Of a stretch of DNA of 64,000 bases, positions 43,088 to 56,172 are shown one piece after another. A program made the translations under genes and the position numbers. The stretch spans positions 5,995,030 through 6,059,029 of the forward strand of contig OX365947.1 in assembly GCA_947247005.1 (NCBI GenBank), given 5' to 3'. The notes under the pieces are model-generated. The model had not been told where the DNA came from. It did not search any database and saw nothing but the letters and a program-made list of their open reading frames with translations. Source of the DNA: Spisula solida (Eukaryota; Mollusca; Bivalvia; Venerida; Mactridae). Positions within the stretch are counted from its first letter, which is position 1. Each line of letters begins with the position of its first letter.

Positions 43088-44384
43088 GGTTTCGAATGCG
43101 GAGTAATTAAATATAATTTAATGTAAGCGTCCGAACATCATAGATAACACACAGGTACATATTTATCATTCAGATTCTAACATAGCTCAGATTCTGCATT
43201 TGATAAAACAAGACATGGTAGTCGTTGCACTACTTTCTTCATCGGAACGTCATACTGTTATTTTGCTTAGCTGTGCCTTAACGTTCATTCGTTTCCCCTT
43301 GTGTATATAGGTAAATAGGCATTATCATTAGCAGTTGTAAATATATAACTATAGTAGCTAGCCCGATGAAGTTACGGAAGTATTTTGGTCAGCCCTCATA
43401 TGACATATTAATGTATTTCTGTAAAAGTAATAACTATGTAAAACTCATCAAAAACTGGCACAACATATATAAAATAATGTATTACTCATACGTTTCCCTA
43501 TAAGTAAGTGAAGGTTATACACAGTAAAACTTGATAGATCTACTCGGGCGAACGATTTCCCTCCTCGTTTTCTTGAATGGAAACTGTTTGAACACAAGCG
43601 TAACGATACGATAATGTCATCCTTCATTGTGGTAATGAGCCATAACATTAAATATGTCAGAAAATGTCACATTAGCGGATTTAAGACAAATTACATTAAA
43701 ATATACAATTGTGACATATTGCTTATATACCATGTGCTTTTATGGTTTTTTTAACAGACGTTGACTTTTGTTTTGAAGTTTTGAATATATTAACATCATT
43801 ACAGTAATTGAGAATACAATACACACGATAAGTTATACACTGTTTATACAATGTACACGTGCAAGCGCATAACAACATTTAACTGAACGTGTTTGCATGC
43901 TTGCAAATATGATGGGTTTAGCTTTGAATTTATTTGTTAATGTTTTAGTTGATAAATACGATCAAGTATTATGGCATTGATGAAATATTACCGTAGGGAA
44001 AAATGAAATATAATAAAATGATGAAACACGTACTTTCTTCGTGTGTTTAGATATATCATTAAAACGACCACATTTTGCATCTGTATAAACCCCACATTTT
44101 TGCAACTATAGTTGAGTTAGATTACTGGACCAAATAAGCCATCTACCCGCTCGAAAATGAAATCAAGGGTTGCACTTTACCCTATGATTTGACCATGGAA
44201 ACAGCATAAAGTGGACTTCGTTTATAGGTGCTCTCTACGACCATTCTTATTATAATTGAGACAAATCTGATGGGAATCAACTTGGCTTGTCTTTGTAGAC
44301 AGATTGCGTAGTACTAGCAGTGGCGTTTACACAGTTTTGACAATATCTTAATAAACACATTACGTATACGAGTAAAACGAATAT
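43088..44384. other. Non-coding, with 66-codon ORF copy
   Basis: It mirrors left 10.2-11.5 kb. The minus-strand frame 43,648-43,448 (MLWLITTMKDDIIVSL..) is listed separately. Confidence 0.55.
43448..43648 (-). CDS. Paralogue of the 66-aa ORF (unit A)
   Basis: It matches the left copy apart from about six residues (C17R, E30G and the C-terminal ICCASF). The frame is open over its full length. Function is unknown and coding status is uncertain. Confidence 0.22.
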   Translation of the reverse strand: MLWLITTMKDDIIVSLRLCSNSFHSRKRGGKSFARVDLSSFTVYNLHLLIGKRMSNTLFYICCASF

Positions 44385-44920
44385 TTAAAGGTGCTGCCTC
44401 ACAGATTGGGCTAAAAGTGTTGTATATTGTGATTTTCCAACCTAACCAAGTATTGATGGAAGCCACTGACGGTTTCTTTATGAAAGATTTGGTGCAAATA
44501 AGCAATTTTAACCACTCTCGATATCGCCCATTGAGTGTTTTTTTCTAGAAAAAAAACGCTAAGTTTCCTTCCAACATGCTTTGTGAATTATGTAATTCAC
44601 ACGTAATCGAACTGTAACATCAACTAACTACAGCGTAAACATCAGTGAGGTATTTTGTTCGTTTTTCGAATCATTTTCATCAAATGCGAACAAATTTCAG
44701 GAAATTTAAGTAATAGTAGTGTTAATTCTATAGGGTATTAATACCCTATATAATTTTTGATGTAAAAATACTAAGTAACTGCTAAATGCCGAAGTTTCTC
44801 AAGTTATTTTTGATGTCAGTGTGGTTGTTTATGGGATATACAGGCAACTATACCAAAATTACGCGGATATTTGACAATTTTATTTTTGCAATACACCAAT
44901 ATGTGAGCCAGTCCCTGTAA
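44385..44920. mobile_element. TTAA-type MITE, second copy
   Basis: It begins TTAAAGGTGCTGCCTCAC; the right end is degraded (GTGAGCCAGTCCCTGTAA). It is inverted relative to 26,187-26,732. The internal palindrome is nearly intact at about 44,725-44,755. The paralogous sites at 30,575 and 57,300 read straight through (ATATTTAAA then CTTTTCAGATAAC), proving insertion into this copy only. Confidence 0.85.
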
Positions 44921-46079
44921 AACAGCTTTTCAGATAACATGCAGACCCATGAAACTAACAACAAACCACATTTACCCCCTGCTTCTCAAAGTTAATGGAC
45001 AGATAATTAATATCTTTATATCGAATTCGTTGACAGTATTGTCCCGGTGGGATATAAAGTACACTTCACGGGACTGTACGGCTGATTCGTTTTTAATATG
45101 TTTTATGAATGTATATAAAATAGATTTGAGACATGGTTGTACTTTTAAGAGACGACTTTATTTATGAATGAACGTCGGTCAGGGGTTGTAAGGCATATCA
45201 GTTAATATTATTGTTTTAAACACTGGTAAGCTGAAGGATCTATTTTGTAATAAATGCATCAACCATACAGGTAAACTGATACTTGTTTAAATAAAAGACA
45301 TAAACACTGTGCAATTCGATGTTGATTCATATATTCCTGTCTGGTGATGTGAAAGGCAGACAAACAGTAGACAAAAATATGTGATGAGTGACTTCAGTTA
45401 CTATAAGTTATGGCGTTTACTAATTCGCAGAACATCAACTAAAATCATTCATTATATACTTGCAGACCTCGATGATTTACGTTTACAAAGTTGGTATACA
45501 CTTAATTCAAACAACATGAATGTGGATGATTTATAAACGATATTTAAATCCTTTTACAAATGACAATTTAATCGGTCATGTTTGATTAAAATCAAAGAGT
45601 AAGTAATTGTTAATCTCTTGCGGCAAATATTGAAAATATTCATTTAATAAAAATGAATAATCTCGTCTCCGAAACATAAATAATTCATCTGATACCTCTT
45701 TTGATGACATCGTTTCTGAACTGATGTTTATAGGATAGCAATCAAGGACCTATCATCAATGATAGATTACGATCATTGAGGCATAGTTTAACCTAGATAT
45801 GTGTTTTATGTAATCCACAAGTTTGCTCGTTACTTATGAATGAAAGTGAACGTTTTTATGTTTAATCGATCAAGTAGTGAATGGTCGTCATCCATCTTGT
45901 AATAGACAGCCTTTTATTTATTTAACTGAAAGAGAGCTCGGTGTTCATACTATGAGTACCTGCTGTCTTCTAAGTAAACCTTATCATCAGATGTATGTAT
46001 GTTTGTTTGTTTGTGTTTGACTGGGACAGTCGTTAGTGTGTTGTCACTCGTCAATGACCTTCAATTTCAAGGGAAGTAA
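44921..46079. other. Non-coding, mirrors left 9.0-10.2 kb
   Basis: I see no gene. Confidence 0.55.
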
Positions 46080-46770
46080 CATTGTGTGCTACAAGAAATC
46101 CGGGTGCGCAACATGGGAATGAAGTTGGCCTTATCATGACTAAAATCACTCCCGGAAGCTTATTTGAATGGGGACCAATTATCGACAGGATCCCCACAGC
46201 TCGCATTCAGTTCAAGATTCAAATGGTCACAGTCATCATATGTTATGCCCCAACTAACCTGCCTGACATGGCGAACAATGACAACGTCTACCATTAGTTT
46301 CAGGCAGTGAAGAACAATGACAACCTCAGTGTGTTGGGTACTTCTTCTTTTTAGGATTTCTGACAGCTAAAACCAGGCATTATAGACGTTTTTCTGTGGA
46401 AACTGTATCATGCAGCCAAGGCATTCAGTTTTTTGGTTGCTGAAACTAATTCATAATACTTTTCGCCAGCTTGGACTTGGGCGGATCTTTACTTTTTTAA
46501 TTGGGCACTGTGCCTTGTATGTTGTTTATGTTTTCTGTGCTCGGTTGGTTCAGTTGGGCATTGTGCCTTGTGTGTTTTTAATGTTTCCATTGCTCGGCTG
46601 GTTGGGTTGAGTGCTGCCTCCCCTGTCTGACTTAATATTATATTTCTACCACCAGTTTCAGACAGTGAAGGATAATGCCAATTCAATTTCCATCCCAAGT
46701 TGCAGACGACAGTGATGGACAAAGACAACTTCTACCATCAGTTTCAGACAACGACGTACAATGACAACTT
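46080..46770 (+). pseudogene. LINE endonuclease remnant with R1 (unit A/B junction)
   Basis: It is almost identical to 31,784-32,480. The endonuclease signature (EWGPIIDRIPTARIQF, CYAPTNLPD) is followed by R1 at 46,355-46,650 and 39-bp units, then the duplication junction near 46,770. Confidence 0.75.
46355..46650 (+). repeat. R1 dispersed repeat
   Basis: It is the tandem-duplicate partner of 32,065-32,355, with only small differences. Confidence 0.8.
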
Positions 46771-47724
46771 CGAACAATGCTAATAACTAACCTATCGACC
46801 ACGTCAACAATAATATCACCTTAACTATAAGATCAGTTCAGACCACACTTTTCAGGTCCATTTTCAGTGTTAATTGTACTTTATTCAACCTCAATATAAA
46901 CACCAAATCAATATTGAGGCCAGATTTCATGGTCGCAACTTACATACTTTAACATCTGAAAAATAAAACAAATCAAATGCAATAGTTCCACCGTTCGATT
47001 TTTAATAAAATTTGGATTTATTGTAACAAGTAAATGCATTTGGCCTTATACGGTGATCGAAGTCAATTATTATTATTTTAGGCCGCCGATTAACAGACGG
47101 TACATGTTAAGGTCTTCAAACTAGGTTGCATGTTTTGATGGCTATGGTTTTTATGCGTACATGTTCAAAATTAAAAAGTGACATTTGAAATACATTTTCG
47201 AACTTATATAGGCCAATTTAGTTGTGTTGTGTGTACCATTAAATAGGTATTTTATTAGTTTTAGAATGGCAGTAAAGAACGAATTATATTCGTTTTCTCA
47301 AATATTTACCATCCAATGAAATCAGAAATGTAATGCGTATACATAGATTAATAAAAAAGACGAATTGTCAACTATTCAATGTAAATACAGCGACTGAAAG
47401 ATCGCTCGATCAAATATCGCTGACACAGTAATTAATTGTTTTTGAGCTTGATCCACTGTTGTACTTACGTACCGCCACATGTGACGGGAAGGGTTTTGTT
47501 TTCCCTGTCAATTCATTCTATTTTTAACAATTAAAAAAATAAGTGTTTTATATATACAACAGGTGCACGATGTCATTTTAATTTCTCTTTGATCGGTTGT
47601 ATTAGATTGTTTACTTTAAACAATGGTTTGTTTTATTATGTAAATATTGATCCAAATTTGAATGCCATCCAGGTCGCATATTAAAAAAGTAAAATCACAA
47701 TTAAATCCATTGCTAGTTGATTAA
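46771..47724. other. Non-coding start of unit B
   Basis: It mirrors left 25.05-26.0 kb and retains the ~40 bp lost from unit A (46,790-46,840). There is no gene. Confidence 0.55.
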
Positions 47725-48015
47725 TCTTTTACAGCTGCAACTAGATCATTCAGCTTTATATAGTTTAAACTAGGTCATTCAGCTATATATAGTTTAAACT
47801 AGGTATGTCTGTTTTTTGACAGCTGGGACTTGGACTTTCGACTTTATGACAGCTAAAACTTGGACTTTCAGCGGTTAAGTTTAATTTCTCATTCGGTTGT
47901 GTGTTTGGAATTGTTGCATGTAATTGTGGTCTGTGTTGTTTTTATGTTTTCTTTGCTAGGCTGTTTCAGTTGATTGATGCCTTCACTGTCCGATTTGTAC
48001 TTTCTTTTTAGGACA
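47725..48015 (+). repeat. R1 dispersed repeat
   Basis: It is the partner of 33,440-33,725. AGCTATATATAGTTTAAACTAGG-type segments are repeated at its 5' side. Confidence 0.75.
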
Positions 48016-48047
48016 TCCAGTTCGCACACAATTAATGTTGATTGCTC

Positions 48048-48128
48048 TACCCATGTGTGGAGTGGTAGTCGAGAGAAAATGTGTGGGATTTGAGACTGAG
48101 AGATCCATAGTTCGATCCCCATCTGTAT
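48048..48128 (+). other. tRNA-like SINE head
   Basis: It is the unit B copy of 33,756-33,832. GGAGTGGTAGTCGAGAG and ATAGTTCGATCCCCATC keep A- and B-box character. Confidence 0.45.
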
Positions 48129-50195
48129 CACTGCTTTATTTATCTGAGAATTGCCACAAGTATATGAATAGGTACTTAGTTGTTCTAGAAGCCAATGTTA
48201 TGAGGCTGCAATAGGTCCAAATGTCATGCCGACTTGAGACTAAATAAATGGGGTTGAATGTACAGTCGTCTTAATGTCGGAAAGTTGAATCTGAATTTGT
48301 ACTAATGTGTAATAAGGTTTCCATTCACACCACATTTCACTGGCTTAGAATAAGAAGGACGTAAGCGAAATCAACATTTTGAGAAATCAAGGCAAACATA
48401 TCTGAAAACTACTCGTTATTTATGGAAAAAAAAGCTTTTTAAACTTCACCAGTATACATAAAAGAACTACTTGTATGCATTAAAGATTGTTTTAAAGGGT
48501 ATTAATCAGATTCTGCAATAAGTCTTTGTGAAAATAAAATATTTGAAATCACCAAATTTGTAATCTATCGAACTGTCATAGTGCCAATACGAACTTACGA
48601 GTGCACATGTGCTCGTTATGTACGGTACACACGTCTTACTTATATGTTCGTTTCAATTAATTAAGACTAAATCTGTGAATATATCAGTAAGACAAAATTC
48701 ATCCAGCTTAAATCATTCAACTTAACAGTTAAGCAATTTTAGTATTCAAATACGCATTAACTTGCAGATATTAGATAATGGCAACACTAGCGACACGTAT
48801 CGTGTTAAACAATGTTATCTCACCATGTCTAATAGAAGAACCATTTATAACCATTGAATATGACCATTAAACATGTAAATAATCGGACTGCCACACCTTG
48901 CTAACCAATATCTAGTTTGTAAAGAACATCATAACTTCAGTTATGAGTCATTCTTTATATTATCTCAGACATATTAATAAAAATATCCTTGGCTTGCAAT
49001 TATATGCAGGACGTATCAAATGTCTGAAAACGAATTTGTCTCTTTTATTGACGCGCCTCCCTGATATTGACCCTCCCAAACGGCAACAACTATCAAAACC
49101 AGCAATAGTTTGGTTTCCAGCTTGTTTTTGTCTCTAGTGTTTCACAACTAATTAAATTGATGTTTTTATCAGCATGAGCATATATTAAGTACTCTACGAA
49201 TTTTATTAAATATTGCTGACTTCCTCTGGCAAGGAATTCCCAATCATAGGCACAAAGTAATCAATGTAATTTCTCGGAAATAATTTTTATATTCACATGA
49301 GTATAAGGTGTTAGCAGTCTAAATATCTAAGATGGTCAGTATGTACGTCATGAGTTTCTGTGGAATGTGGCTTTAAATTAGGATGGTTGCATGTTGAATG
49401 GTTCTGATTCATAAAAAAGATAATAGAACATTAGACAGGGAAGGCAGCTCTCAACTTAACCAGCCGCTAACAGAAAACATAAAAATTATCACATACCACA
49501 ATTGCACGACACAATGCACAACACACAACTGAACGAGATAATGAACTTAATCGCCGGAAGTCCAAGTTTCAGGTGATTAAGTAGAGACAACAACATTCAA
49601 TTATTACATAACACCTTCTTTCCATAAATTTATAAATAGAACTTGCAAGAATTACTGGAATTTCTTAACGAATTAATTCATTATAGAAAGGTATGTATTA
49701 CATAAAGAAAAGTATAAATTTAGCCAGATTAATTGTTTATGTTCTAATTCAGCCTCCACATTAAATGACGTGTATGATTATACAGGCTCTACATATTGCC
49801 CGCTCGTGCTATTTTACGGGGCTATATCACATTTAAAACCCTTTAATGTTTCAGATCTGAAAACACGTGTTTTGTTTCAATGTTCAGGATGAAACGCTCT
49901 CAGGACAAAAATAGCAAAGGCGATAATTCACACAATAATCTGATAAGAAAGTTCAATAGTTAAGTTTGATTGAAAAATTACAATGAATGCCAGTATTTCA
50001 ATGGTCCATTAGAGGCGTGTGTCTAACAGGTGCATGTTTTACAAATAGTGATCTTAAACAAACACAGGTTAATTGCCGTAAAACATCACACAGACAGAGA
50101 GAATACATCATTCATGTTTAGTACAACACTATTTTTCTACACTATCTATGAAAACGTACCATACATTTCGTGTACTCGGCTATCACGGAACGACT
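48129..50195. other. Non-coding, with short R1 copy
   Basis: It mirrors left 19.9-24.4 kb minus the shared deletion. R1 in reverse lies at 49,425-49,575. The truncated CTGGCTTAGAAT MITE is at about 48,345-48,450. There is no gene. Confidence 0.55.
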
Positions 50196-50622
50196 CTGTC
50201 ATTCACTTTACAATCTCGACCATTCACGTAATGATTCGGCAATTCACAGAACAATTACGGTCATTTACGGAACAATCTCGATCATTCACGAACAACTCGG
50301 CAATTCACATAACAAACTCGACAATTCACGTAACAACTCGGCAATTCACGAAACAATCTCGGTCATTTACGGAACAATCTCCATCATTCACGAAACAATC
50401 TCGGTCATTCACAGAACAATCTCGGTCATTCACGGAACAATCTCGGTCATTCACGAAACAATCTCGGTCATTCACGGAACAATCTCGGTCATTCACGGAA
50501 CAATCTCGGTCATTCACGAAACAATCTCGGTCATTCACGGAACAATCTCGGTCATTCACGGAACAATCTCGGTCATTCACGGAACAATCTCGGTCATTCA
50601 CGGAACAATCGCGGTCATTCAT
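50196..50622 (+). repeat. 21-bp minisatellite (~20 units), unit B
   Basis: It has the same unit as 35,907-36,355, with one or two fewer units and a slightly different order of the CGGAAC and CGAAAC variants. The ends are identical to unit A, so the change in number is internal. Confidence 0.92.
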
Positions 50623-50650
50623 GGTACTAAATGGAACAAAACTGGGCAGC

Positions 50651-51400
50651 TTAACATTTGCTAACAGAAACTTGAATGGGAATTTTAAGGCATATATAAC
50701 ATTACAACCGTTTTTGCAGAAGACTTTCAAGCAAATCATTTTGTTTTATTTTTGTTTTGTTCGCTACCTCCATTTTTCCTGCAAGAAAGTCGTTTTAGTT
50801 GCATATCTTATATCCACAAACATACAACCTTATTGTCAAAATGAACGTCTATATAGCCTAGTGGCACATAGATAGTTCTGAGTTCCATTTCCCCTTCGTC
50901 CTGTACTAATGACAGGACTTGTATGCATGGCTTCTGACATAACCACTTAACATTTGCTAACAGAAACTTGAATGGGAATTTTAAGCCATATATAACACTA
51001 CAACCTTTCTTGCAGAAGAATTTCAGCAAATCATTTTGTTTAATTCTTGCTCTGTTCGCTACCTCCACTTTATCCTGCAAGAAAGTCGTATTAGTTGCAT
51101 ATCTTATATCCACAAACATACAACCTAATTGTAAAAATGAACGTCTATATAGCCTAGTCGCACATAGATAGTTCTGAGTTTCATTTCCCCTTCGTCCTGT
51201 ACTAATGACAGGACTTGTATGCATGGCTTCTGACATAACCACTTAACATTTGCTAACAGAAACTTGAATGGGAATTTTAAGCCATATATAACATTACAAC
51301 CTTTCTTGCAGAAGAATTTCAGCAAATCATTTTGTTTAATTCTAGCTCTGTTCGCTACCTCCACTTTATCCTGCAAGAAAGTCGTATTAGCTTCTGACAT
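50651..51400 (+). repeat. 296-bp tandem triplication
   Basis: TTAACATTTGCTAACAGAAA starts at 50,651, 50,947 and 51,243, spaced 296 bp apart; the third unit is partial. Units two and three share changes (AGAAGAATTTCAGCAAATC) not in unit one. Unit A has a single copy. Confidence 0.92.
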
Positions 51401-51579
51401 AACCACGTAGCAATTGATACAATCAGGGAGGGAGTGCCAAGATTGCTCAATGGATGTTATATATTTTAGAGGGTGTCACATAACTGGTTAAATGACGACA
51501 TTTGAAACTTTTGGGCGGAAATTACCAGTGAACTAGAGATGTCAAATGATCATGCAATACATATACATATTATAACAAT

Positions 51580-51690
51580 AAAAACATAATAATCGACCAA
51601 TAATAAAAGTAATTTTAATGCATATTAGACATAAAAATATAATAATCGACCAATAATAAAAGTAATTTTAATGCATATTAGACATAAAAA
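51580..51690 (+). repeat. 53-bp minisatellite, two units
   Basis: It is the partner of 36,841-37,003 with one unit fewer. Confidence 0.88.
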
Positions 51691-52749
51691 ATAAAATCGC
51701 TTTCACGTTTTAGAAACCAAAGTATTGCCTATAGTTTACGTATTCGATATATAAACGCCACACCTAGTTGTATACTTTCACTTGTTAAAAGTCTATTGTG
51801 CTTAAACTCAACTTAATTATGATGTTCGACACTGTAAAATCACATATTTTGGCGTGGCTGAAATTGTGTGGTTTGTTATTCGGTATGAGATCTCGTGATT
51901 AATTGCTTGTGATTTAAAATTTCAGGACAAATTTAAGGACAAAAGAAAAAAAAACTCAACAACGTTCATGAGCATACAATTTCACGAATCTTTGGAATGT
52001 GTTGATATCGCGAAATTTACAACATCCCGAACGTTTCTGTTTTTGACGTATGCCTATTAACTGGACTGGCAATGTGTTCCTGCAACGCCCTGTTTCCCTG
52101 CTGCGAAGTAGAACTGCCATCTGTCACTTTCGTTTCAATATAACGTTTGAAAAGCAAGTGTCACATTAGTAATAATTACATACGTGTTATTCTTACAGTT
52201 CAATAATTGATGAACAGGTGGTTATGTTAGTATTTGATTTATTTTTATTAATTCTACCATCTAAACATCGACACATCTAAATATTATTTTTATTTTTTTA
52301 TGTGAGAATGAATTCTTCATAGACTGTCATGTTTACATTGGGCGGACTAATTAAACGTTATATATATCATGACAACTAAAGGGGCAATCTTTGTGAAAGG
52401 GACACATCTATTGAACACACCAGGCATCGCTGCGGGATTCCTCGATAATACAGAACTGTCAAAGATGGGAAAACGTATACTTACTTTCTCAATACAGAGC
52501 TCTTTCATATTTTCTGTTATTTACTATACAAGGATATATAACAATACGTGGACCAGTCAGAATAGAGGGCGTGGTTACACTAGACATTGTGGTGAAGTAT
52601 ATTATTCTATCTTCCGAAATAAATGCAAACCTCAATTTCTTTCACTGGCAACATAAAGTAACCGTTACCCGTATACGAGCCTACGTGACATTAGTCTTAC
52701 ACTATACGATCACTCTGTAAGGCATCGTTTTTGAATATCGCTAGTATAA
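51691..52749. other. Non-coding, mirrors left 17.85-19.1 kb
   Basis: There is no gene. The frame open in unit A at 37,701-38,027 is shifted here by one extra G (near 52,468). Confidence 0.55.
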
Positions 52750-53345
52750 GTACACTGTCACGATATCATAGTTAGCAAACCCTTATCATACTATAACAAA
52801 CAAGCAACTAGAATTGCGATACCATCTGAAAATATTGTAGTCAACAGTAGTATAGTTAGAAAACCATTACGATATTATAGTCCGGAAACTACATGTATTA
52901 TGATATTACCAAGACATAGTTGTCAACAAGTTATTAACAAACAGCTAGTATAGCGATACCATATCTGTTTTATAGTCAGCAAATAATTGCGATACTGTCA
53001 CGATAGTATAGTTAGCAAACCATTGCATCACGGTCGCGATATTATAGTCAGCAATATATTACGCTATTGTCATGATATTATGAACAGCAATATATTGCGA
53101 TACTGTCACGTTATTAGAGTCAGTAAACCAGTGCGATACTGTCACAATAAGCAGCGAACCCATTGCGATACTGTCACGACGTAATGAACAGCAAAGCATT
53201 GCGATACTGCCACTATATTGTAAGCAGCAATACATGATTGCGATTCTGTCACGATATTATAAGCAGCAATACATGATTGCGATTCTGTCAAGATAAGGAG
53301 AAATATATTGCGATAATGTCACGATAGTATGACAGTATGGTGTAG
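52750..53345 (+). repeat. Degenerate tandem repeats, GATACTGTCACGATATTAT type
   Basis: It is the same family as 38,040-38,580. The segment AGCAATACATGATTGCGATT occurs twice here and once in unit A. Confidence 0.7.
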
Positions 53346-53357
53346 TGTAATAGACAT

Positions 53358-53507
53358 GTATTATACACTGCATGATGTAAATACTATAGCGCATAGACAG
53401 TCCAAAGCCACACTGAAACAACGGCAGCGCCTAGCCAACCAGTCAAGAGTCAGACATAGAACGAATCATCCATATCCCAAAAAATGGATATTTCAAGAAA
53501 ACCTATA
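53358..53507 (+). mobile_element. R2 insertion, cut by deletion
   Basis: It is the unit B copy of 38,588-38,803. It is truncated at ..GAAAACCTATAT where a ~2.23-kb deletion joins it to sequence equivalent to 40,970 in unit A. Confidence 0.7.
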
Positions 53508-55163
53508 TCGTTTCGTATGTTTATTTTATTAATATAGCATGTACACAGCATTATCTTCATCGATGCATAGCACCCTACCACTAGGCCAATAACGAGCGTA
53601 TTAAAGCAAGTATTTCAATAAGACTAATACTCAAAATTTCACTGTGAAGCCTACGTTCGCTTAGAGAATACAGTTTGTGGTCTGGGCTGACTCATTGGCT
53701 AGGTCGTGTAAAACCAACGGATAAAATAAAACTAATATGGTGCGGGCCATGCTGCTATCATAATATCAACGGGTACCAGTATTCCATTTGCATTGTGCTC
53801 AGCAATAAAAGGGTGTTCAAAGTGGTAGGATGGTCTCTCACCCGGCATAGTTGTGTCTATGGCATGATACCATCATAAATGAGGTAAAGAGAGTGATCAA
53901 TATAAGGTTTAGAACTGTTATCATAAAATAGATACAAATGTACTGTAAAATAACATAATTTCGTCGGTTAAAGTTTCATAGATTTTGATAAAAATGCACT
54001 TTTGTTGGATCGTAAATTAGTGGATTACAAAACATGGAAGGACCAATCTATTTTCTGTATTGGGGGGAGGTCGATTAATCATGGGGATTAGATTTTGTGA
54101 TCGAGATTAACAACAAAATCAACGAAAGTTCAACTCTCTCGAAAAATAATGATTTACAGTATACTAGTATAAACATACAATGCACAGAGCTATGTGACGA
54201 TAAAAATCACTGTACGGACGAAATTTGTCCAAGCTTCCATCTTGTTTCGGTATTGTCGCAGTGAACAATCAAAGATAACACACAATGTTTGTATCCATTT
54301 TCTGTCATAACTTCGATAACATCATAAAAACTCCGATAATCTGGTGGAAATCGACTGTCAGCATGCAAGCATGTGCGTACCAACGACTCTCCCTAGATAC
54401 GTCACGAAGTCACGCACAGGATGCTTACGTGTGACATAATGTAATACCATATAGTTTGTTACCAATCCGTCCTATTTGACGACAGATTACGTTAGAATGA
54501 CACTTTTGAAAATGTTGAAGTATTTGTTGAATGAAAATGTCATATAGGGCATTTATGCAATATGCTGTCTCTCAGGGTACGTGTCTATAGCCAGTCTGTC
54601 GTCTGAAGTGACACCATGAACGTGCTATAACGAGACATCGGCCCCATCTCTAAACGTCGATGTACCATATTCGCTCACTGGCATGCGTTACCATCAATCA
54701 TTTAGGAATGTCAACTTATTGGTTCACAAGCATGTAAATGTAGTACTTTTCTGTGGCTACTTATGAAAATATGCCATTCACCAATAGCTAGCTTGTGGGT
54801 ACATTTGCAAATGAACACCTCTGTATACAAACATGATATCTTCTGTAAGAATTGCTTCTGTCATTGTATGTAGTACATCAATCGGGTCCGTAACGATTGT
54901 AGGCAGTTACGTAGCAAGGCACATTAGTGTTAAACATCCGACGAGTAAGAACAACAAATTCCATACGCACCTAACCTTCGAAACAACAGAGTGCGTTGCA
55001 ATTCGCTCCAATATTGATTCAAAATGCACGTTGTTGTTAAAATGTAAAAGGAAACGTTACATACTTGCTTGCGCTGGGTACTTTGTTTATTAATATATGT
55101 TAAATGTAAGTTCCTTATGCATTCTACAAAGGATACTTTGATTAAAAATACACGGAAAGGCTA
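53508..55163. other. Non-coding, mirrors left 11.95-14.35 kb
   Basis: There is no gene. The empty site of the mariner-like element is at about 54,035-54,060. Confidence 0.55.
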
Positions 55164-55610
55164 GTAAGCGGAATGACTTTATTTTACGAGATTAACACAT
55201 TTGCATATACATGTAAACACAATATTCCATGCGGACCTCAACATATAGTACATACATTTAACATGATAGTGGCAAACACAGTAAACTTAACAAATGAAAT
55301 GAAAGTAGATAATACATATTAACTTAGATGAATAATGAAGATTTTGTATAAACATGTCTTAATTATTCAAATACACACTATGATACAAAGACATAATGTA
55401 AAAAAGTTACAATACAATAAATATAATGTTTACAATGATTCTAGAACATAAATATTTTATTGGTAGTCCCAGTCGGGAAACTTCCATCTTATATACATTA
55501 TTTTGAATTGTTCTAGAGAGCTAGATGTTCTTATATGAAAAAGTATCTTTTCCCAAAGTATTGGTTCAATGTAGCTTAATGATAATATATAGATAGATAA
55601 AAGCATGGTC
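55164..55610 (-). pseudogene. LINE 3' fragment (unit B)
   Basis: It is the partner of 42,641-43,087, with the same termini and a few substitutions. Confidence 0.75.
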
Positions 55611-55932
55611 CAGGTTTCGAATGCGGAGTAATTAAATATAATTTAATGTAAGCGTCCGAACATCATAGATAACACACAGGTACATATTTATCATTCAGAT
55701 TCTAACATAGCTAAGATTCTGCATTTGATCAAACAAGACATGGTAGTCGTTGCACTACTGTCTTCATCGGAACGCCATACTGTTATTTTGCTTAGCTATG
55801 CCTTAACGTTCATTCGTTTCCCCTTGTGTATATAGGTAAATAGGCATTATCATTAGCAGTTGTAAATATATAACTATAGTAGCTAGCCCGATGAAGTTAC
55901 GGAAGTATTTTGGTCAGCCCTCATATGACATA

Positions 55933-56172
55933 TTAATGTATTTCGGTAAAAGTAATAACAATGTAAAACTCATCGAAAACTGGCACAACATATATAAATA
56001 ATGTATTACTCATACGTTTCCCTATAAGTAAGTGAAGGTTATACACAGTAAAACTTGATAGATCTACTCGGGCGAACGATTTCCCTCCTCGTTTTCTTGA
56101 ATGGAAACTGTTTGAACACAAGCGTAACGATACGATAATGTCATCCTTCATTGTGGTAATGAGCCATAACAA
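55933..56172 (-). CDS. Paralogue of the 66-aa ORF (outermost right copy), C-terminus shifted
   Basis: It is identical to the unit A copy through SNTLF. A single-base loss near 55,995 then changes the last residues and lengthens the frame to 79 codons. A frame error confined to the end does not settle whether the ORF is real. Confidence 0.2.
   Translation of the reverse strand: MLWLITTMKDDIIVSLRLCSNSFHSRKRGGKSFARVDLSSFTVYNLHLLIGKRMSNTLFIYVVPVFDEFYIVITFTEIH

Larger units (their letters stand above)
32480..46770. repeat. Right-arm tandem unit A (~14.3 kb)
   Basis: Its markers recur 14,289-14,299 bp later through the first 4 kb (for example 31,788 with 46,082, 33,592 with 47,889, 34,644 with 48,943 and 35,741 with 50,030). 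The offset rises to ~14,700 after a triplication in unit B, and falls to ~12,540 after a deletion in unit B. Identity between A and B is clearly higher than between either and the left arm. Confidence 0.88.
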
